Shown piece by piece: positions 26,038 through 36,195 of a DNA stretch of 64,000 nt; position 1 is the stretch's first letter, and each line of letters opens with the position of its first letter. The stretch is from Bacteroides sedimenti (GTDB lineage Bacteria; Bacteroidota; Bacteroidia; Bacteroidales; Bacteroidaceae). Below the pieces are notes generated by a model, which searched no databases, was not told the origin of the DNA, and saw only the letters and a program-made list of their open reading frames with translations. Made by a program: the position numbers and the translations under genes. Where the stretch lies: positions 248,001 through 312,000 of the forward strand of contig NZ_AP028055.1 of assembly GCF_040365225.1 (NCBI RefSeq), written 5' to 3'.

Positions 26038-27057
26038 ATGGAATTTGAAATTAATGATAAATTATTAATTGATTACCTGAAAGGAAATCTGGATGAGGAA
26101 CAGCGCAAGGCCGTTACGGAGTGGTATGAAGCATCGCCCCAAAACCAAAAAGAGCTGGAAAATCTATACTTCACCCTCTTTGTAAGCGATCGGTTGGCAG
26201 TGATGGAGCGTATCAATGTAGAGAAATCGTTGCAGGATCTTAAAGCTCGTATTCGTGCCAAAGAGAATGAACTGATTGAAGAATCCGAAAGATGGTGGAA
26301 GGGTGCTTACCTTAAAAAAGCAATCATTGCCGCAGCAATTCTGGCTGGAGTTATCTTTGCCGGAGGCAATACGCTGAAGCACATGATAAGCAGCATGAAC
26401 CAGTCGTTCATGGTATGTACGGCTCAAGGGGAACGCACCAAGGTACTTTTACCTGATGGAACGATGGTATGGCTCAACGCTTGCAGCCAGGTGAAATATT
26501 CTTCGTCGCTTTTTTCATCAGAAAGAAAAGTGGATATGGAAGGTGAAGCCTATTTTGAAGTAAAGAAAGACAAGCACGCACCATTTGTGGTAAACAGTTG
26601 CGGAGTAAGTACCCGGGTACTGGGAACCAAATTTAATATACGGGCAAATAAAGAGGAAGAAGAGGTGGTGGCAACCTTGCTCGAAGGTTCTATTCTTATT
26701 AAGGCTTCCGAACCGAAGGGGCAAGAGGCCAAAATGATACCAAACCAACAGATGCGGGTGAACAAGAATACCGGTGATATGAAACTAGCCAACGTGGACG
26801 ATTCTTCTGCAGCAATCTGGTGGATGGAAGGAAAGCTTCACTTTGAGAAGGAAACCTTTGCCAATATGGCAACTACGTTTGAAAAACAATTCAATGTCAA
26901 TATTGTCTTTATGGACGAAAAGATAAAGCAGGAACGCTTTACCTGTGATTTGGAGACTAAAGACAACATTTATCAGATACTATCCATTTTACGACTGACT
27001 AACAAATTTAATTATGAAATAAAGGACAGGAAAATACTTATCTACAGCATAAAATAG
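26038..27057 (+). CDS. FecR-family anti-sigma factor
   Basis: This 339-residue single-pass inner-membrane protein has a cytoplasmic N-terminal sigma-binding region (about 1-90), one membrane helix (about 93-110, KKAIIAAAILAGVIFAGG) and a periplasmic FecR domain. In the FecR domain, LLPDGTMVWLNACSQVKY, GEAYFEVKKDKHAPFVV and TRVLGTKFNI are the family signatures. A C-terminal DUF4974-like domain follows (about 255-339, LHFEKETFANMATTFEKQF). It holds the divergent ECF sigma inactive and passes on the substrate signal from the SusC STN domain. The SusC gene follows 33 bases later. Confidence 0.93.
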   Translation: MEFEINDKLLIDYLKGNLDEEQRKAVTEWYEASPQNQKELENLYFTLFVSDRLAVMERINVEKSLQDLKARIRAKENELIEESERWWKGAYLKKAIIAAAILAGVIFAGGNTLKHMISSMNQSFMVCTAQGERTKVLLPDGTMVWLNACSQVKYSSSLFSSERKVDMEGEAYFEVKKDKHAPFVVNSCGVSTRVLGTKFNIRANKEEEEVVATLLEGSILIKASEPKGQEAKMIPNQQMRVNKNTGDMKLANVDDSSAAIWWMEGKLHFEKETFANMATTFEKQFNVNIVFMDEKIKQERFTCDLETKDNIYQILSILRLTNKFNYEIKDRKILIYSIK

Positions 27058-27090
27058 AACTGACTACTTACTAAACTAAACATTTTATAT

Positions 27091-30000
27091 ATGAAAAACA
27101 ACTATTCAGGGCATTCTGTGCCCCAGGCTAACTATGTCCCTGCGTGGACGATTAAACTAAGCTTTTTTATATTTCTTTTTTTTCAATTTCTGTGTGCGGA
27201 TGCCCAGAGTGAAAAGTTTACGCTCGTATCGAATAATGTTAGTATTGACAAGCTTTTCAAGGAAGTAAAAAAACAGACTAAACTGGATATTATCTACAAT
27301 GTTAGTGATATAAATCCTGACAAAATTGTGGCTGTTAATGCTAAAAACGAAAAAATTACCGCTGTTCTGGATAAGGTGTTTTCGGGTTCGAACGTAACCT
27401 ATGTTATCAATGGGAAGTACATTGTTTTTTCCGTGAAGAGTAATGCCAAACCGACCAAAAGTGTTCAATCTTCCACTAAAAACAGGGTGATTAAGGGGAA
27501 GGTGACAGATGCGGCCGGAGAGTCTTTGATCGGAGTAAATGTACAGCTGAAAGGAACCTCCACCGGTGTAATGACCGATATGGAGGGTAACTTTCAGCTT
27601 ACCGTGCCGGGCAGTGGCGACCTGCTTTTTACATACATCGGTTATAAACAAGTTCTTGAGCCTTTAACCGATAATAAAAGCGTGTTCAACGTTGTTATGA
27701 AGGAAGATTCCAAGTTGTTGGATGAAGTTGTAGTCACTGCCATGGGTATTGAAAGAGCAGCAAAATCGCTGACTTATGCCACACAGACTGTTGGAGGTGG
27801 TGAACTGACCCGCGCAAAAGATGCCAACTTCATCAACTCCCTTCAGGGTAAGAGTGCCGGACTGGTGATTACTCCTAATACAGGGGGAGCCGGTAGCGCT
27901 TCAAAAATCCTGCTTCGCGGAAACAGCTCTATTGTAGGAGAGAACTCCCCACTGATTGTGGTGGACGGTATACCGATGCAGAATAAAGTAGAGGGACAAT
28001 ATGACGGAACCAGCGGAGGCGGTTATAAAATGGCTTATGCATCTTCCAGCGAAGGGGGCGATGCACTCTCGAACATCAATCCTGACGATATCGAATCAGT
28101 CACCATTCTGAAAGGAGCCAACTCGGCTGCGTTGTATGGTAAAGCTGCAGCCAACGGGGTGATAATGATCACCACTAAAAAAGGTAAAGAGGGAAAAATC
28201 AGTATCGACGTATCCAGCTCATCCATGTTCGAATCACCGCTGGTATTGCCAAAAATACAAAATGTTTTCGGTGGTACGATAAATCAGAATCAACTTTCGG
28301 CCAGCTCATGGGGAAAACCATTGAGCCAGATGACTGCAGAGGAACTTAAGATTCCAGGAGTTACAAACCATGCGCAGGATATGGTAAGTGACTTTTTCCA
28401 GACAGGTACAAACTTCAATAACTCAATCTCTTTCAGTGGCGGTTCAGAGAAAATGCAGAGCTACTTCTCTTATGGTAATACCATGGCTAAAGGGATAATT
28501 CCAAATAATAAATTCAATCGCCATAGCATGGCATTGAGACAATCTTATAATTTTCTGAATAAAAAATTGCGGTTGGACCTTTCAATGAATTACATCCAGC
28601 AAAAAAGCAATAACCGGGTGAGTGGCGGTACGGTGTTTAATCCGCTATATAACCTTTATCTGGCTCCCAGAAATCTGGATATGGGCTATTACAAGAACTT
28701 TGAGAAACCAGGTGAATGGCTTTCCGAGAAAATAACTGTGCTCTATGCCGGACCCAAAAATGTGGAGACTACAACCACAAATGTATTGCTGAAAGGAAAT
28801 ATGCAGAACTGGTTCCTGGGACGTGGGTCGGCAGGAGAAAACAATCCTTATTGGCTGACCAACCGTGTGACCAGCGAGACTTCAACCAGACATTTTTATG
28901 GAACAGCTGGATTTACCTATTCCATTCTTGATGGACTCTCTGCTCAGGCACGTTTGAGTTATGACCGTACCGATACAGACGGATCGGCTAAGATATACGC
29001 AACAACTGTAGCTCGCGAAGGAACACTGATTGACCGCGGACAATACAGTAATTCCAATGAATTCTTCTACGACATATTTACTGATTACCTGTTGAGCTAT
29101 AATAAAAAAGTGTCCGACTACAACCTGTCGGGTAGCATGGGGTTCAGCTTTGACAAGAAGAGAGGAGAGAACTTCTGGATGCGCAATGCTGGTGCAACAA
29201 GCTATGCATATTACACTCAAAATGACATTAAGAATATTCCAACCAGCATCAACGTATTTCAACCTGATGCATCTTATGCAACTACACGTACGTATGGTGT
29301 ATCCAGCGACTGGTCTAAAGCATTGTTCGTTACCGGATCTGTAGGATATAAAGAGATGGTTTATCTGGATGCAAGCTACCGTATGGACTGGGCACGCGCA
29401 TTTACACAATTTAAATACAAGGGTGTAAAAGATCATTTCGGTTACTACTCTGTTGGTGCCAATGCATTGCTTAATGATATATTCAAAATGGGCGAACAGG
29501 TAAATCGTTTTAAAGTGAGATTCTCATATAGTGAGGTAGGTAACTCAGTACCAAACATCCTTTATAGCGGCCAGAAAGTGAATAATGGAACCGGCGGCGT
29601 GGTTGCAGTGGACTTTACCGATTGGGATCCTAAACCGGAAACCATGCGTTCTACAGAATTCGGTGTGGATTTAGGACTCTTCCGCAATAAGCTGGACGTT
29701 AACCTTACATTGTATAACTCACTCAGCTTTAATCAGTATTTGCCTACTACAAGTGCTACCGGAGCCATCAAACCAATTAACTCTGGAAAAGTACGTAACA
29801 GAGGGTTAGAGTCAACAGTGGCATACACATTTACTCCATCGAAAGATTTCTTCTGGAAAACCGGAGTGAACTTCTCTTACAACGAGAATAAGATTATTCA
29901 GACCTTTAAACATAGAAAGGATATTTATATTGGTATAGGAACTTCTGATAACCTGAAAGTGAAATTCCTGGAAGGTGGTTCATATGGCGATTTATACAGC

Positions 30001-30660
30001 AAGGATTTTGACCGCTACAACAAGTTTGAAGCGGAAGAAGGACTGGGAAAAGAGGGAGCCATAAAGCTAGACCCTCAGGGTAACCCTTCACTCCGTGCTC
30101 GTGGCGGACACAGTCGCTACTTGGGCAACATGAATGCGAAAGTTAACCTGGGATGGAACAACACCTTCGACTACAAAGGAGTATCTCTTTACTTCCTGAT
30201 TGACGGAAAGATTGGCGGAAAGGTTATTTCATTCACAGAAGCATACCTGGATAAGAACGGAGTATCCGAACGTTCGGCTCAGGCACGTATGTCCAACCTT
30301 ACCTGGACTGACAGCGATGGAAAGAAGTATCCTGCCGTGGTGATGCCTGATGGCAACCTGGCTGCAGCAGAAAAGTACTATTCTACCATTGGTAGCCAGA
30401 TATTTGCTTCGGAATATGTGTACGACGCTACAAACTTCCGTTTGCGTGAGCTCTCATTGGGATATACATTCAAAAATTTGTTGGGTGCATCTACCCGCCT
30501 AAGCGTTTCGGCTGTGGCACGTAACCTGTTCTTCCTTTACAAACAGGCACCGGTAGACCCCGATGTTTCACTCTCAACAGCTAATGCACTGGGTGGAGTA
30601 GATATTTTCGGATTACCTTCTACCAGAAGCTTTGGATTAAATCTTAAACTGTCATTCTAA
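27091..30660 (+). CDS. SusC-type TonB-dependent transporter with STN signalling domain
   Basis: This 1189-residue protein has an extended signal region (about 20-40, with FFQFLCADAQ), an STN (secretin/TonB short N-terminal) domain (about 48-115, VSIDKLFKEVKKQTKLDIIYN) and a carboxypeptidase-regulatory-like domain (about 133-208, IKGKVTDAAGESLIGVNV). A TonB-box-like EVVVTAMGIERA, a plug (about 225-350) and the barrel ending in Phe follow. The STN domain contacts FecR, so import and gene control are linked. The SusD partner follows after 29 bases and a GH85 glycosidase gene after that, pointing to N-glycan-derived oligosaccharides as cargo. Confidence 0.95.
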   Translation: MKNNYSGHSVPQANYVPAWTIKLSFFIFLFFQFLCADAQSEKFTLVSNNVSIDKLFKEVKKQTKLDIIYNVSDINPDKIVAVNAKNEKITAVLDKVFSGSNVTYVINGKYIVFSVKSNAKPTKSVQSSTKNRVIKGKVTDAAGESLIGVNVQLKGTSTGVMTDMEGNFQLTVPGSGDLLFTYIGYKQVLEPLTDNKSVFNVVMKEDSKLLDEVVVTAMGIERAAKSLTYATQTVGGGELTRAKDANFINSLQGKSAGLVITPNTGGAGSASKILLRGNSSIVGENSPLIVVDGIPMQNKVEGQYDGTSGGGYKMAYASSSEGGDALSNINPDDIESVTILKGANSAALYGKAAANGVIMITTKKGKEGKISIDVSSSSMFESPLVLPKIQNVFGGTINQNQLSASSWGKPLSQMTAEELKIPGVTNHAQDMVSDFFQTGTNFNNSISFSGGSEKMQSYFSYGNTMAKGIIPNNKFNRHSMALRQSYNFLNKKLRLDLSMNYIQQKSNNRVSGGTVFNPLYNLYLAPRNLDMGYYKNFEKPGEWLSEKITVLYAGPKNVETTTTNVLLKGNMQNWFLGRGSAGENNPYWLTNRVTSETSTRHFYGTAGFTYSILDGLSAQARLSYDRTDTDGSAKIYATTVAREGTLIDRGQYSNSNEFFYDIFTDYLLSYNKKVSDYNLSGSMGFSFDKKRGENFWMRNAGATSYAYYTQNDIKNIPTSINVFQPDASYATTRTYGVSSDWSKALFVTGSVGYKEMVYLDASYRMDWARAFTQFKYKGVKDHFGYYSVGANALLNDIFKMGEQVNRFKVRFSYSEVGNSVPNILYSGQKVNNGTGGVVAVDFTDWDPKPETMRSTEFGVDLGLFRNKLDVNLTLYNSLSFNQYLPTTSATGAIKPINSGKVRNRGLESTVAYTFTPSKDFFWKTGVNFSYNENKIIQTFKHRKDIYIGIGTSDNLKVKFLEGGSYGDLYSKDFDRYNKFEAEEGLGKEGAIKLDPQGNPSLRARGGHSRYLGNMNAKVNLGWNNTFDYKGVSLYFLIDGKIGGKVISFTEAYLDKNGVSERSAQARMSNLTWTDSDGKKYPAVVMPDGNLAAAEKYYSTIGSQIFASEYVYDATNFRLRELSLGYTFKNLLGASTRLSVSAVARNLFFLYKQAPVDPDVSLSTANALGGVDIFGLPSTRSFGLNLKLSF

Positions 30661-30689
30661 TAATCATCCGACTAACAAAGACTACAATT

Positions 30690-32342
30690 ATGAAAAATAT
30701 AGGAAAATATAGCATCGCTCTTCTCTTTTCAATGGCGATGGGAGGTACAATCACCTCATGCACCGACGAGGTGGGAGATGTGGAAATTAATGTGGTGAAA
30801 GGTTCGACTGACTCATGTGCTACGGTAGAAGTAGCCAAAGGAATGATGTTTCAGGCGCTGGCCCTGATTCACGATACCCGCGAACACAAATACCAGTATC
30901 AGTTTAATCTGCACATTGACAACTATTCGGGCTATCTCTGTGTAGCTAATAACCTGGAAGGTCGTCTTCCTTCAACCAACTTTATGAATCCTAGCTTTGA
31001 GTCGGGTCCACTTGCCAACTTCCTGTGGGTAACCCGTCAGGTGGTGCCGGTAATGAATTCTGCCGAAAAGCTCAAATTCCCTGAATTGGGAGCTATTGCC
31101 AACATTGCATTCTGCTATTCGGCTCAGGAACTTACTGATGTTTACGGACCAATGCCTTATGCCGATTACAGAAAACTGAAGCAGGACCCTCCAATGAATT
31201 ACATGTCTGTGAAGGATATCTATACCGATATCTTTGAACAGCTGAAGAAGTCGGTTGCTGTGCTAAAAGCAGCACAGCTGACTCCTGAAAAAGAGGCCGT
31301 GATTGCTTCGTTTGATAAGATTGCAGGCGGTAGCATCAACAACTGGATTAAGTTTGCCAATACGTTGCGTCTCAGAATGGCAATGCATATTAGAAAAATA
31401 GATCCGGCAAAAGCTAAACTGGAGGCAGAGGCTGCTGTAAGTGCCGGAGTGCTGGAAAGCGGTGATCAGAATATTGAGTACAATATTTCAGGAGGAAGAC
31501 ATCCCCTGTTCGTTATTTCCGACTCCTGGAATGACACCCGCCTGAACGCTTCGTTCGAAAATATTCTGAAACGTCTGGATAGCCCTATGTTGGCACATTT
31601 CTTTGCCGACAACGAAAAAATGATTCTGGACAAGACGGGAGCCGTTGTGGTGCCCGAACCACATGCGGTGTTTGAAGGAATCCGTTCGGGGACATCTGTG
31701 TTCAATAAGAACGATAATACCGGGGCATACCTGCTGTTCTCCAAACTGAACGCCAACTTTGCCGGCACCAACATTGCCATTATGAAAGTGGTGGAATCTA
31801 TCTTCCTGCGTGCAGAAGGTGCACTTTACGGATGGAACATGGGTGGCACACCACAGTTCTTCTATGAACAAGGCATCAGAGAGTCGTTTATAAAAGAATT
31901 CTCAGACCGTATCGGAAACATCAAACTGAGAAAATACATGGCGCTTGCTGAGCCTTTGGATGTGAAATATGTGGATTTGTACGATTCAAAGAACAATTAC
32001 TCCGACGTGAAGAATATGGTTCAGGTAGGTAACATGTGGAATGACACCGACACCAACGAACGCAAACTGGAACGTATCATGACACAGAAATACATTGCCA
32101 ACTTCCCTATGTCGTTGGAGTCCTGGACAGATATTCGCCGTACCGGCTATCCTCGTCTTATCCCTGTGGTATATGATGCAGGCGACCACTCTACCAAAGG
32201 AGGTATTATTCGCCGTCTCCCATTCCAGCTGGAAGGTTCTGTGTCTGAAGATGATGTTTACAGCACAGGTATCCCGGTGCTGGGAGGAGAAGACTATCAA
32301 GGTACCCGTTTGTGGTGGGATGTAAATGCTCCAAATTTTTAA
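30690..32342 (+). CDS. SusD-like lipoprotein (SusD_2-type)
   Basis: This 550-residue protein has a lipoprotein signal with cysteine at residue 24 (TITSC, then TDEVGD, acidic as in surface lipoproteins). Segments such as YSAQELTDVYGPMPYADY, IYTDIFEQLKKSVAVL and NNWIKFANTLRLRMAMHIRKI match the SusD-like families PF12741/PF12771 rather than classical SusD, as does the C-terminal IMTQKYIANFPMSLESWTD. It pairs with the SusC at 27091 and is followed 51 bases later by the GH85 start. It should cap the transporter and bind the glycan released by the endoglycosidase. Confidence 0.92.
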   Translation: MKNIGKYSIALLFSMAMGGTITSCTDEVGDVEINVVKGSTDSCATVEVAKGMMFQALALIHDTREHKYQYQFNLHIDNYSGYLCVANNLEGRLPSTNFMNPSFESGPLANFLWVTRQVVPVMNSAEKLKFPELGAIANIAFCYSAQELTDVYGPMPYADYRKLKQDPPMNYMSVKDIYTDIFEQLKKSVAVLKAAQLTPEKEAVIASFDKIAGGSINNWIKFANTLRLRMAMHIRKIDPAKAKLEAEAAVSAGVLESGDQNIEYNISGGRHPLFVISDSWNDTRLNASFENILKRLDSPMLAHFFADNEKMILDKTGAVVVPEPHAVFEGIRSGTSVFNKNDNTGAYLLFSKLNANFAGTNIAIMKVVESIFLRAEGALYGWNMGGTPQFFYEQGIRESFIKEFSDRIGNIKLRKYMALAEPLDVKYVDLYDSKNNYSDVKNMVQVGNMWNDTDTNERKLERIMTQKYIANFPMSLESWTDIRRTGYPRLIPVVYDAGDHSTKGGIIRRLPFQLEGSVSEDDVYSTGIPVLGGEDYQGTRLWWDVNAPNF

Positions 32343-32393
32343 TCGATGAAGAATCTTAATCACCTAAGAAATAGTAACATTAAATTTATTACC

Positions 32394-35294
32394 ATGAGAA
32401 AGAAAAACTTTTTTTTAGTTGCTTTGGCTCTCTCACTCTGTACACGGATTGGTGCACAGACTGCAGGCGAGTATTTTAATTGGTCGGGTCAGGAACCATA
32501 TCAGCTGCTGGAAATGTTCCGCAATGGTGTGCCAACCAGTATGGGCGACCTGAAAGATCTGGAATTCAAAAGATCTCACGTACGTGTAAAATCTGTTATT
32601 ACTGATAAAGCCGGACAGTTGGACAAGACAATTGACCCGCGCCGCTCTATCTTCTTTAACTGTCCTATTGGGGCATCAGGAAGTCCGCTTACAGCGATGC
32701 CTTCCGGTCGTTTTGACGACGATGTGTTCAGTATGTGGCAATATGTGAAAATCCACGGAAACTGGAGCAATAACTGGTTCTGCGCACCGGCGGCTTATAC
32801 CGATGCGGCACATAAGCATGGCACTGCGGTGTTGAGCACCTGGGGAATTCCCTGGAACTGGCAATATTCATCCGGGCAGACACTCGAATCGGATAGCAAG
32901 GCTTATTTCATTGATATGCTGACCAAGAAAGATGCACAAGGTAACTTTGTGTATGCCGAACCGCTGATTAACCTATTAATGTACTTCGGTATGGATGGTA
33001 TCAATTACAACTCAGAATTCTATCTTTTTCAGGAAAAAGCAACTTTGTTGCAGCAGTTCCACGAAAAGTTGTATCAGATTGCCGCACAAAAAGGGTTCAA
33101 CTCGTTCCATGTAGGTTGGTATGATGGTATCAATAACGAAGGAAACATGCAGTACATTGATTATCTGGGCTATCACAATAACAAGTGGTATTGCAACGAG
33201 CTAAATAATAATAAGGTATCCGACGCATTTATGTTGAACTATAATTGGGGTGAAACAAAATTGACTGATACTGAAAAAACAGCTTCTGAACTGATGACTC
33301 CTAACGGTGCATACGATGTTTATGCAGGATGCTGGATTGTGAATTTGCAACAGGCATGGACAGCCATCGACAACCATAAAGGGGTAAGTATCGGTTTGTG
33401 GGGCGAGCATAAGCAGAACCGTGTATTCCAACACAGAGACGGTCTGGATGAAAAGAGCATGCAGAATAATTATCAGCAAAGACTTGAGTATGTGTTTACA
33501 GGTGGTAACCAGACTCCATTGTGGCACCTGCCTATCTTCAGCGGTGCTAATCTACAGGATAACTCCACATTGAAGAGTTTTCACGGTATGTCTAAGTTCG
33601 TAACCGAACGTTCAACCGTGCAAGGTACTTTGCCGTTTGCTACAAACTTCATCCTGGGTAACGGAATGTTCTACAAAGTAAATGGAGAAAAAACATATAG
33701 TTCATGGTATAACCTTTCGGCACAGGATATGTGTCCTACTTACCGTTGGCTTATTCAGGATGCTGCCGGTCAGGAAACCAAAGACATCAAGGCTCAATAC
33801 AGCTTTGCAGATGCTTGGGTAGGAGGAACCTGTCTGTCACTCTCGGGTGTTGTGAAGACCACTCCGGCTAATGTTCATCTTTATCGTTCTGATTTAACAG
33901 TAGGAACAGGAGCTACAGCCCGGTTGGTTTATAAAATTACGAATGGAACTGTAGGACAATCGTCCAACCTGCGTCTTGTTGTGAAGAAGAACGCTGAAAC
34001 AGACTGGACAGAATTCAGTTTGGGTAACATCGCAAAAACAGGATGGAACGAGGTAGAACTGCCTTTGACAGGATTCAATGCCGGCGATAAGATTACCGCA
34101 ATTGGTCTTCGTGTACAGGGTGCAAGTGAAGTTGCAAGTTATGAAGCTCTTATCGGTGAACTGAAACTGTATGATGCAACTAGAACATCAGTCAATGCTC
34201 CTACAGATGTTACAATTGAATATTCTAATGAAACAAACAAACACCTGGATGCTAAGATGTTCTGGAAGATGACTCCGTCGGTTACCCCGTCTAATCCAAA
34301 CGCTCTTGTTTATAATGACGAGGTAAATGTAGCTTATTTCGAAGTGTTTACAAAAGAAGGAACGGTTGAAAAACAGATTGCAAGAACTGCTTCATGGGCG
34401 CATTATGTACCTGCCATTCCATTGTCTGACAATCAAAAAGAGATTCAGATTGGTATTCGTGCTGTGTCAACCGACCTAGTTACCAAATCTGCTATCACTT
34501 GGAAAACAATTGTAAGAAATCCGAGTGCGCCAGTTGAGGCTGAAAAGGACCTATATTGCGAAGCTATCAATGACCCTAAAGCCGAAGGTGCGGCAACTGC
34601 CCTGACAAACCGTTTTGTGGAGACTGCTTCTACAACAGGAGCTGTTCGCAATCTCTCCTTTACCGGTGGAACAAACGCCACTAACGGATATTTTGCTTAC
34701 CTGGGCGATGACAAAGCATTTGATGTGACACCGGGCTCTACCTTTACGTTTAAAGCGTTGGCAACCAACAGAAGTGACGGTATGAAATATTGTAAATATA
34801 CCATCTATGCAGACTGGAACTGCGATGGTATATTCGATCCAACAGCTGGTGAAATTGCAGCAGCAGGTGGTACCGACCGCAAAGGAGACGATGCAGTTGC
34901 TAACCTCTCTACTCAAATTAAAGTTCCGGCAAATGCCACTCCTGGTGTAACTCGTTTCCGTGTTCGCTATTCAGATGCATGGTTCCCACAACCGGGCCCT
35001 TGCGGATTGGCTCAGAAAGGTTATACCGTAGACTTCCAAATGAATGTGCTTAGTGCTACCGGCATTGAAAGCGCATCATCTGATGCTCCTTCGTTCTATC
35101 CAAATCCCGTGGTTGATGTAGTGACCTTCAATAATGTAGACCAGGTGAAGATTTACAATACAGCTGGGGTACTGGTTAAGTCCTTGGAAGGAGAAATCAG
35201 TTCGGTGAATCTGTCTAATCTTGAAAAAGGTATTTATATCGTGAAAATGGGAAAGAACGGTGTTGTGAAGAACAGCCGTCTATTTAAAAAGTAA
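32394..35294 (+). CDS. GH85 endo-beta-N-acetylglucosaminidase with GEVED and T9SS-like domains
   Basis: I chose the ATG at 32394 because it opens a signal peptide (MRKKNFFLVALALSLCTRIG); an upstream ATG at 32346 adds a polar 16-residue stretch. The 966-residue protein begins with a GH85 catalytic barrel (about 25-400). Key parts are the GTWGIPW-like segment and MDGINYNSE, where Asn206 and Glu208 match the family's Asn-x-Glu catalytic pair for substrate-assisted cleavage. GH85 enzymes cut between the two core GlcNAc residues of N-glycans. A beta-sandwich (about 450-610), a fibronectin-like part (about 615-725), a GEVED domain (about 735-880, with ADWNCDGIFDP) and a T9SS-like C-terminal domain (about 890-966) follow. 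As the last gene of the ECF-controlled operon, it suggests surface or secreted release of N-glycans for the SusCD pair. GH85 is my family call from sequence memory; alternatives are related TIM-barrel endoglycosidases. Confidence 0.8.
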   Translation: MRKKNFFLVALALSLCTRIGAQTAGEYFNWSGQEPYQLLEMFRNGVPTSMGDLKDLEFKRSHVRVKSVITDKAGQLDKTIDPRRSIFFNCPIGASGSPLTAMPSGRFDDDVFSMWQYVKIHGNWSNNWFCAPAAYTDAAHKHGTAVLSTWGIPWNWQYSSGQTLESDSKAYFIDMLTKKDAQGNFVYAEPLINLLMYFGMDGINYNSEFYLFQEKATLLQQFHEKLYQIAAQKGFNSFHVGWYDGINNEGNMQYIDYLGYHNNKWYCNELNNNKVSDAFMLNYNWGETKLTDTEKTASELMTPNGAYDVYAGCWIVNLQQAWTAIDNHKGVSIGLWGEHKQNRVFQHRDGLDEKSMQNNYQQRLEYVFTGGNQTPLWHLPIFSGANLQDNSTLKSFHGMSKFVTERSTVQGTLPFATNFILGNGMFYKVNGEKTYSSWYNLSAQDMCPTYRWLIQDAAGQETKDIKAQYSFADAWVGGTCLSLSGVVKTTPANVHLYRSDLTVGTGATARLVYKITNGTVGQSSNLRLVVKKNAETDWTEFSLGNIAKTGWNEVELPLTGFNAGDKITAIGLRVQGASEVASYEALIGELKLYDATRTSVNAPTDVTIEYSNETNKHLDAKMFWKMTPSVTPSNPNALVYNDEVNVAYFEVFTKEGTVEKQIARTASWAHYVPAIPLSDNQKEIQIGIRAVSTDLVTKSAITWKTIVRNPSAPVEAEKDLYCEAINDPKAEGAATALTNRFVETASTTGAVRNLSFTGGTNATNGYFAYLGDDKAFDVTPGSTFTFKALATNRSDGMKYCKYTIYADWNCDGIFDPTAGEIAAAGGTDRKGDDAVANLSTQIKVPANATPGVTRFRVRYSDAWFPQPGPCGLAQKGYTVDFQMNVLSATGIESASSDAPSFYPNPVVDVVTFNNVDQVKIYNTAGVLVKSLEGEISSVNLSNLEKGIYIVKMGKNGVVKNSRLFKK

Positions 35295-35335
35295 CTCATT
35301 TAGATTAGGTTTCGTAGTTTTTTAATTTAGTTAGG

Positions 35336-35377
35336 TTGTGGGGGTAGTCCGTGTGGATTGCCCCCACATTTTTTTAT
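35336..35377 (+). terminator. Terminator of the GH85 operon
   Basis: Arms TGTGGGGGTAGTC and GATTGCCCCCACA pair with G-T wobble around CGTGTG and are followed by seven or more T residues. It closes the FecR-SusC-SusD-GH85 transcription unit. Confidence 0.9.
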
Positions 35378-35532
35378 TACTCTCACGTATCGGTCGATCG
35401 TTGTTTTAACATTAACAAACGTCTTGAATGATTTTTAGTTTCAAAGAGTTGATAACATGGGCTTTATGGATGTAAATTGCGACGATATTATGCTTTATTT
35501 TCTTTTTCTTTCTGCCTGTGCAAAAAAAAGTG

Positions 35533-35564
35533 TTTGCCCGACTAAGGGAGTTTGACTATTTTTG
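35533..35564 (+). promoter_or_regulatory. Bacteroides-type promoter of the second ECF sigma gene
   Basis: TTTG (35533-35536) and TATTTTTG (35557-35564) are 20 bases apart, a full match to the primary-sigma consensus. The predicted transcription start is about 35571, giving a leader of about 30 bases to the TTG start at 35602. It overlaps the ECF-like motif at 35540-35566. Confidence 0.7.
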
Positions 35565-35566
35565 CG
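35540..35566 (+). promoter_or_regulatory. Shared motif GACTAAGGGAGTTT-N9-TGCG, copy 1 (before sigma gene)
   Basis: GACTAAGGGAGTTT (35540-35553) is followed after nine bases by TGCG (35563-35566) and then by CTTAA-like bases. The identical 14-mer and the same nine-base gap to TGCG recur before the fecR gene (36196-36222). The form, two blocks with fixed spacing just upstream of two genes of one circuit, fits an ECF-sigma promoter with -35-like and -10-like parts. Confidence 0.6.
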
Positions 35567-35601
35567 ACCTTAATTTTTAAAGGCCCTAAATAAATCAACT
35601 T

Positions 35602-36168
35602 TTGGGAAATAATCTCTCCGAAAATATAAAATCAGTTATTGTTGAGCTTGCTGTAAAAGACTCACAAATGGCGTTGAGGTCACTTTACATGACCTACTAT
35701 GGGAAACTTATGCGCTTTGCCACGCTTCAGGTTGGAGTTGCTACCGTTGCTGAGGAAATTGTATCGGACACCTTTATGGTGGTATGGGAAAACCGTAGTA
35801 ACTTGACTGATATTGCAAACTTAGATGCATATCTTTATACTATTGTCCGCAACAAATGCATTTCTTATTTAAGAACACAACACATTTCCACAGTTGATAT
35901 CGACGAAACGCAGGTAGATTTATTTACTCAGACAGAGACAACCCCTGAAATGGAGCTTATATCGAAAGAAAGCATCAGCCGGTTAAACAATGCCATTAAT
36001 TCACTACCTCATAAATGCAAACTCTCCTTTAAACTGATAAGAGAGGATAAGATGAAATATAAAGAAGCTGCCGAATTGATGGGTATTTCGGTAAAAACAC
36101 TGGAGGCACATATCACCACGGCTGTGAAAAAACTGCGAGAGACACTTTCGGGTGATATGAACGACTAA
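35602..36168 (+). CDS. ECF sigma factor, TTG start
   Basis: This 188-residue sigma factor has region 2 (about 25-90, LRSLYMTYYGKLMRFATLQV and AEEIVSDTFMVVWENR) and region 4 (about 130-180, INSLPHKCKLSFKLIREDKMKYKEAAELM, ISVKTLEAHITTAVKKL). No ATG precedes region 2 in frame except one at codon 23, which would cut into the usual N-terminal helix. I therefore favour the TTG at 35602, which is about 30 bases after a predicted transcription start; an in-frame stop at 35587-35589 bounds the frame. It is followed by the fecR gene in the same direction, unlike the divergent pair at 25-26 kb. The likely regulon is the SusCD locus downstream. Confidence 0.9.
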   Translation: MGNNLSENIKSVIVELAVKDSQMALRSLYMTYYGKLMRFATLQVGVATVAEEIVSDTFMVVWENRSNLTDIANLDAYLYTIVRNKCISYLRTQHISTVDIDETQVDLFTQTETTPEMELISKESISRLNNAINSLPHKCKLSFKLIREDKMKYKEAAELMGISVKTLEAHITTAVKKLRETLSGDMND

Positions 36169-36195
36169 AAATAATCTTTAAAAAAATCCATTCTT

